IMG/VR virus record: IMGVR_UViG_3300032050_000036
Location: 49,499-113,498 of that record
Strand: one strand, 5' to 3'
DNA from: a virus
DNA: 64,000 bases
A program made the position numbers and the translations under genes. Shown one piece after another: positions 60,879 through 64,000 of the stretch; within the stretch, counting starts at the first letter, position 1, and each line of letters begins with the position of its first letter. Under the pieces are notes generated by a model. It searched no databases. It was not told the origin of the DNA and saw only the letters and a list, made by a program, of their open reading frames with translations.

Positions 60879-62467
60879 TGTCAGAAGAAAAAGAATATCT
60901 TATAGGCGCTAGGATTGATAATTTAGTTAATCCACTAGATCAGTTTAAGTCAGAAGATCCATTTAACAAGGCATGGTCTGAACTAAAGTCCTACAATGGT
61001 TTAGATAATAATTTTAGAAGAAGAACTTCTAGGCTTATAGATAAAGCAGACAAAATGAATCCTACACAAGGATATCTTGATAGCGCAAGAGCAGAACAAT
61101 CAGGAATTGACGGAGCAAAGTCAAAAGAGATAAACCCAGGAACAGTTTATCGCAATGGATACGGATTGTTTGATGTAATAACACCGCCATGGAATGTTTA
61201 CGAACTTGCTAACTACTATGACACATCTTTTGCAAACCATGCAGCAATTGATGCTAAGGTCGAAAACATTGTAGGGCTTGGTTATGATTTTGAAGTTTCG
61301 CAAAGCACAATGTTAAGATTAGAATCAAACAAAGACAAAGATCAAGTATCAAGAGCAAGAAATAGAATTGAACGTGCAAAAATTGAAATGCACGAGTGGA
61401 TAGAGTCACTTAACGATGATGATTCTTTTACAACAACAATGATGAAGGTTTATACAGATGTTCAAGCAGTTGGAAACGGTTATCTAGAAGTTGGTCGCAC
61501 TACTCGTGGTGAAATAGGATATATCGGACATATACCAGCAACAACAATGCGTGTTCGTAGATTACGTGATGGCTTTGTCCAAATTATTGGACAGAAGGTT
61601 GTTTACTTTAGAAACTTTGGCGCTAAGAACGCTAACCCCGTTACTTCAGATCCAAGGCCTAATGAAATCATACACTTTAAACAGTACTCGCCTTTAAATA
61701 CTTTTTATGGTGTACCAGATATAATGTCGGCAATAAACTCGCTCCATGGAGACCAGTTAGCGTCACAATATAACATCGACTACTTTAGCAATAAGGCTGT
61801 TCCTCGTTATGTTGTGACACTAAAGGGTGCCAGACTTTCTGCAGATGCCGAAGATAAAATGTTTAGATTTTTACAAACAAGTCTAAAGGGTCAATCTCAC
61901 AGAACTTTATACATACCACTTCCTGGAGACAGTGATACTAATAAGGTTGAATTTAAAATGGAGCCTATTGAAAATGGTGTACAAGAAGGATCATTTGAGA
62001 GATACAGAAATCAAAACCGTGATGACATTTTAGTTGCACATCAGGTTCCTTTATCTAAAATAGGCGGAGGAGATTCTGGTTCTATAGCAGCAGCCTTAGC
62101 CCAAGATCGTACATTTAAAGAGCAAGTTGCTAGACCAGCACAAAAAGAATTAGAAAAAACATTAAATAAAATTATTAAAGAGAAGACAGATGTCTTAGTT
62201 CTTAAGTTTAAAGAACTTACCTTAACTGATGAAATTGCTCAGTCTCAGATATTGGAAAGATATGTAAAAGCACAGGTTATGCTACCAAATGAAGCAAGAT
62301 CTGCTCTAGGATTACCACAAAGGGAAGGAGGGGATGAGCCTTTCCAGCCTAAGCCTCAAGATACAACAGATAGGGCACGGGATGGAGAAAGACTTAATAA
62401 TCAGTCTGATGGAGATGCTACTTTAAGTGGTAGAAATCCAAAAGGTGAGGGTAGATCTACTCCGTAG
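60878..62467 (+). CDS. Phage portal protein
   Basis: The 529-residue protein has portal features: FANHAAIDAKVENIVGLGY near residue 108, IESLNDDDSFTTTMMKVYTDV, a DGDxxxN-type wing, LHGDQLASQYNIDYFSNKA near 289 and FERYRNQNRDDILVAHQVP near 371, followed by a helical barrel-like end with IGGGDSGSIAAALAQDRTF. The C-terminal 40 residues are disordered and charged. Portals form a dodecameric ring for DNA entry and exit at the capsid vertex. Confidence 0.85.
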   Translation: MSEEKEYLIGARIDNLVNPLDQFKSEDPFNKAWSELKSYNGLDNNFRRRTSRLIDKADKMNPTQGYLDSARAEQSGIDGAKSKEINPGTVYRNGYGLFDVITPPWNVYELANYYDTSFANHAAIDAKVENIVGLGYDFEVSQSTMLRLESNKDKDQVSRARNRIERAKIEMHEWIESLNDDDSFTTTMMKVYTDVQAVGNGYLEVGRTTRGEIGYIGHIPATTMRVRRLRDGFVQIIGQKVVYFRNFGAKNANPVTSDPRPNEIIHFKQYSPLNTFYGVPDIMSAINSLHGDQLASQYNIDYFSNKAVPRYVVTLKGARLSADAEDKMFRFLQTSLKGQSHRTLYIPLPGDSDTNKVEFKMEPIENGVQEGSFERYRNQNRDDILVAHQVPLSKIGGGDSGSIAAALAQDRTFKEQVARPAQKELEKTLNKIIKEKTDVLVLKFKELTLTDEIAQSQILERYVKAQVMLPNEARSALGLPQREGGDEPFQPKPQDTTDRARDGERLNNQSDGDATLSGRNPKGEGRSTP

Positions 62468-62468
62468 T

Positions 62469-62489
62469 TTATCCACAAGTTTATTCACA
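62469..62489 (+). other. Third pair of DnaA-type boxes
   Basis: TTATCCACA (62469-62477), AGT, TTATTCACA (62481-62489): same spacing and orientation as the 17775 pair; both fit TTATNCACA. It stands in the gap between portal and protease. Confidence 0.55.
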
Positions 62490-62517
62490 ATTTATTAATA
62501 TTTGTGTAAAAAGGCTC

Positions 62518-62523
62518 TATAAT
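62518..62523 (+). promoter_or_regulatory. -10 box (protease gene at 62534)
   Basis: TATAAT ends 10 nt before the ATG, with no Shine-Dalgarno site. A TATACT at 62525 is 3 nt from the ATG and less likely. Confidence 0.5.
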
Positions 62524-62533
62524 ATATACTAGT

Positions 62534-63871
62534 ATGACTATATCTAAAGCCCATTGGGACACCATTGGCGACTCAGTAAGACTTTCCCTTCCATTTGCGA
62601 AGGTTGATAAGGAGAGACGTATTGTCTCTGGCTTTGCTTCACTCGATAACCTTGATAAGCAAGGAGATATAGTTACAGCAGAAGCGTCAATGAAAGCATT
62701 TTCAAAGTTTCGTGGAAACATTCGTGAAATGCATCAGCCATTAGCAGTTGGCAAAATGGTTAACTTTAAAGAGGATAGATATTTTGATCCAGAATCTAAA
62801 AAGTTTTATTCTGGAGTTTTTGTATCAGCATATGTTTCTAAAGGTGCACAAGATACATGGGAAAAGGTTTTGGACGGTACACTAACAGGATTCTCCATCG
62901 GTGGAAGAATGAATAAGTGGGATGACGGCTATGATGAGAAATCAGATTCTACAATTAGAATTATTAAAGATTATGATCTTGTTGAGTTAAGTCTTGTTGA
63001 TTCACCAGCAAATCAATTTGCTAACATTATGTCAGTTGAAAAAGTTGATGGCATTGAGGTTGTTAAAGGTGCAGATGTTGCACTTGAGAATGTTTTTTAT
63101 GATGAAGAATCTGGGATAGTAATGGTTTCAGATCAAGAAACAGTAAAAAGCCCAATTACTGGAAATGAAATGAAGAATATAGGTTTCGTTGAAAAAGAAG
63201 ACAACGAAAAAATGGATATAGTCAAATTCTTAGTAGATAGTGCTAAAGGCATTGATGCTAAGATTTCAAAGGAGGAAAATCCTATGGCAAAAACAAAAAA
63301 GGTTGCTGAAGAAGTAACCGAAATTGAAAAGTCAGAAGAGATCGCTCCAGAGGCAGTTGCTGAAACTCCAGTAGTTGAAACTGAAAACGTAGACGAAGTT
63401 GTTGTAGAAACAACTGAAGTTGTTGAAACAGAAAAGGCTGCAGCATCATCCTCATCATCAAAAGAAGAAGAAGATTCTTCAGCAGATGCTAAGGAAGATG
63501 AAGAAGAGATGAAGGCAAAGAAATCAGATGATGTTATTGTTGAATCAATAGCAGAATTAAAGAATACAATCACATCAGCCTTTAGCGATTTAACTGAAAC
63601 CGTCAAGTCTTTGCAGGCAGAAGTAGAAATGCTTAAGTCTTCAAAAGTTGACACAGAAGCAGTAAAGAGTTCACTAGATGCAGTCGCCAAAGACATTGCT
63701 GCAACAGTAGAACAAGTTAGTAAGTTTGGTAAGCGAGTAGACGCAGTAGAAGCAGATACCGCTTTCCGAAAGTCTGGCGATCTAGGCGAGATCGTACAGG
63801 AACAACCAGAAATGGTTGAAAAATCCCTATGGGGCGGACGTTTCCTCAAAACAGCCGACTTATTTAATTAA
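62534..63871 (+). CDS. HK97-type prohead protease with C-terminal scaffold region
   Basis: Residues 1-175 are a S78-type prohead protease: VSGFASLDNLDKQGDIV near residue 33, IREMHQPLAVGKM near 58 (His) and GTLTGFSIGGRM near 118 (Ser), with LVELSLVDSPAN after. Residues ~250-445 are acidic, Ala/Glu/Val-rich and coiled-coil, like a capsid scaffold. A strong internal start at 63284 could give the scaffold separately. The protease should cut the scaffold during head maturation. The next gene is probably the capsid. Confidence 0.85.
   Translation: MTISKAHWDTIGDSVRLSLPFAKVDKERRIVSGFASLDNLDKQGDIVTAEASMKAFSKFRGNIREMHQPLAVGKMVNFKEDRYFDPESKKFYSGVFVSAYVSKGAQDTWEKVLDGTLTGFSIGGRMNKWDDGYDEKSDSTIRIIKDYDLVELSLVDSPANQFANIMSVEKVDGIEVVKGADVALENVFYDEESGIVMVSDQETVKSPITGNEMKNIGFVEKEDNEKMDIVKFLVDSAKGIDAKISKEENPMAKTKKVAEEVTEIEKSEEIAPEAVAETPVVETENVDEVVVETTEVVETEKAAASSSSSKEEEDSSADAKEDEEEMKAKKSDDVIVESIAELKNTITSAFSDLTETVKSLQAEVEMLKSSKVDTEAVKSSLDAVAKDIAATVEQVSKFGKRVDAVEADTAFRKSGDLGEIVQEQPEMVEKSLWGGRFLKTADLFN
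63284..63871 (+). CDS. Nested scaffold protein (in-frame internal start)
   Basis: AAAGGAGG (63268-63275) with an 8-nt spacer precedes the ATG at 63284, in frame with the protease gene. The 195-residue product begins MAKTKKVAEEVTEIEKSEE, is strongly acidic in the first half and has coiled-coil segments (SAFSDLTETVKSLQAEVEML). The arrangement equals that of lambda C/Nu3. It is inferred, not proven. Confidence 0.55.
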   Translation: MAKTKKVAEEVTEIEKSEEIAPEAVAETPVVETENVDEVVVETTEVVETEKAAASSSSSKEEEDSSADAKEDEEEMKAKKSDDVIVESIAELKNTITSAFSDLTETVKSLQAEVEMLKSSKVDTEAVKSSLDAVAKDIAATVEQVSKFGKRVDAVEADTAFRKSGDLGEIVQEQPEMVEKSLWGGRFLKTADLFN

Positions 63872-63894
63872 GTAATCACTTAGGAGGTGACAAT

Positions 63895-64000
63895 ATGTCG
63901 GAAGAGATTAAGAAAAACCAGCCAGGAGAAACTGGCGAACTAGGCGGAACAGCCCCTGGTCTTTATCAAGGTCAAGGTGCATTCGCTTCAGGTGGTGTTG
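63895..64000 (+). CDS. Probable major capsid protein, N-terminal fragment
   Basis: TTAGGAGGTGACAAT gives a near-ideal ribosome site before the ATG at 63895, consistent with a highly expressed gene. The visible 35 codons read MSEEIKKNQPGETGELGGTA and continue Gly-rich. Position directly after protease and scaffold is the usual place for the major capsid gene. The rest is outside the window. Confidence 0.55.
   Translation, partial: MSEEIKKNQPGETGELGGTAPGLYQGQGAFASGGV

Noticed and set aside
63133-63849. Leftward 238-codon frame opposite the protease/scaffold gene
   Set aside because: It is an antisense shadow (Ser/Thr-rich because the sense strand is Glu/Val/Lys-rich), without a ribosome site.
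1-64000. Prophage integration module or insertion sequences
   Set aside because: No integrase, transposase, terminal inverted repeats or attachment-site duplication was found in the window; the HNH and GIY-YIG-like genes are the only mobile-type elements.

Overview
The window is an AT-rich stretch of a tailed-phage genome (portal, prohead protease, start of a capsid gene, and a very long tail-fibre region) that most likely infects an actinobacterium. The host inference rests on a WhiB-like regulator with the four-cysteine/GVWGG signature, a DUF932 protein, a Gp88-like protein of the kind known from mycobacteriophages, a Pyr_excise repair protein of actinobacterial type, an adenosylcobalamin-dependent (class II) ribonucleotide reductase, and a large number of start codons with a TATAAT-like -10 box only 6-10 nt upstream, the arrangement of leaderless actinobacterial transcripts. 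No terminase, DNA polymerase or integrase is visible, so the genome extends beyond the window. All coordinates, motifs and spacings were read by eye; no database search was possible.

Layout. 1-7.5 kb: rightward, tightly overlapping accessory genes (nuclease, WhiB, HAD-nucleotidyltransferase fusion, GDPD-like, Asp/Asn beta-hydroxylase-like, APS kinase fusion, DUF2061, UV-repair-like protein, XapX, holin-like). 7.5-10.9 kb: auxiliary genes hsp20 and pstS, an HNH protein and a capsid-associated-type protein. 10.9-14.7 kb: sugar-activation and GT61-like genes on both strands. 14.7-15.5 kb: six leftward tRNA genes (Met, Arg, Asn, Asp, Glu, Thr) with an HNH gene inside the cluster. 15.5-17.75 kb: leftward micro-gene operons of very small zinc-finger and membrane proteins, plus a GIY-YIG-like gene. 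17.75-18.6 kb: a largely non-coding AT-rich region with paired DnaA-type boxes and ten ATGGTTTG repeats, the best origin candidate. 18.6-30.9 kb: an early-type cassette of some forty small genes (leftward to 29.7 kb, then rightward), most transcription units having their own sigma70-like promoter with a 17-nt spacer; many carry TGTCAG exactly 10 nt upstream of the -10. The gaps are filled with recurring motifs and hairpins. 31-34.3 kb: speD, a prolyl-hydroxylase-like oxygenase, a DNA methyltransferase with a C-terminal extension, and a DHH-like protein. 34.3-52.3 kb: tail/baseplate/fibre genes with collagen-like stretches, coiled-coil fibres, and two extraordinary proteins made of YSFTP pentapeptide repeats, one also carrying five thrombospondin-type-1-like repeats; a lysozyme-like gene lies antisense inside, and a GDP-mannose 3,5-epimerase-like gene with a fucosyltransferase-like gene are inserted. 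52.4-64 kb: zinc-ribbon protein, sulfotransferase, DUF6065-like protein, NrdJ, a 1233-residue LamG-type protein, portal, prohead protease with a nested scaffold reading, and the start of the probable capsid gene.

How the genes may work together (inference). Sugar-nucleotide enzymes, GT61- and fucosyltransferase-like enzymes, an APS-kinase-like protein (PAPS supply) and a PAPS sulfotransferase could decorate the fibres or the host surface with modified, sulfated glycans. PstS, SpeD, Hsp20 and NrdJ are auxiliary metabolic genes that would keep phosphate, polyamines, protein folding and dNTPs available during infection. Many fibre, head and auxiliary genes appear to use leaderless promoters, whereas the 18.6-30.5 kb cassette mostly uses spaced promoters followed by AAAGGA-type ribosome binding sites, suggesting two expression programmes.
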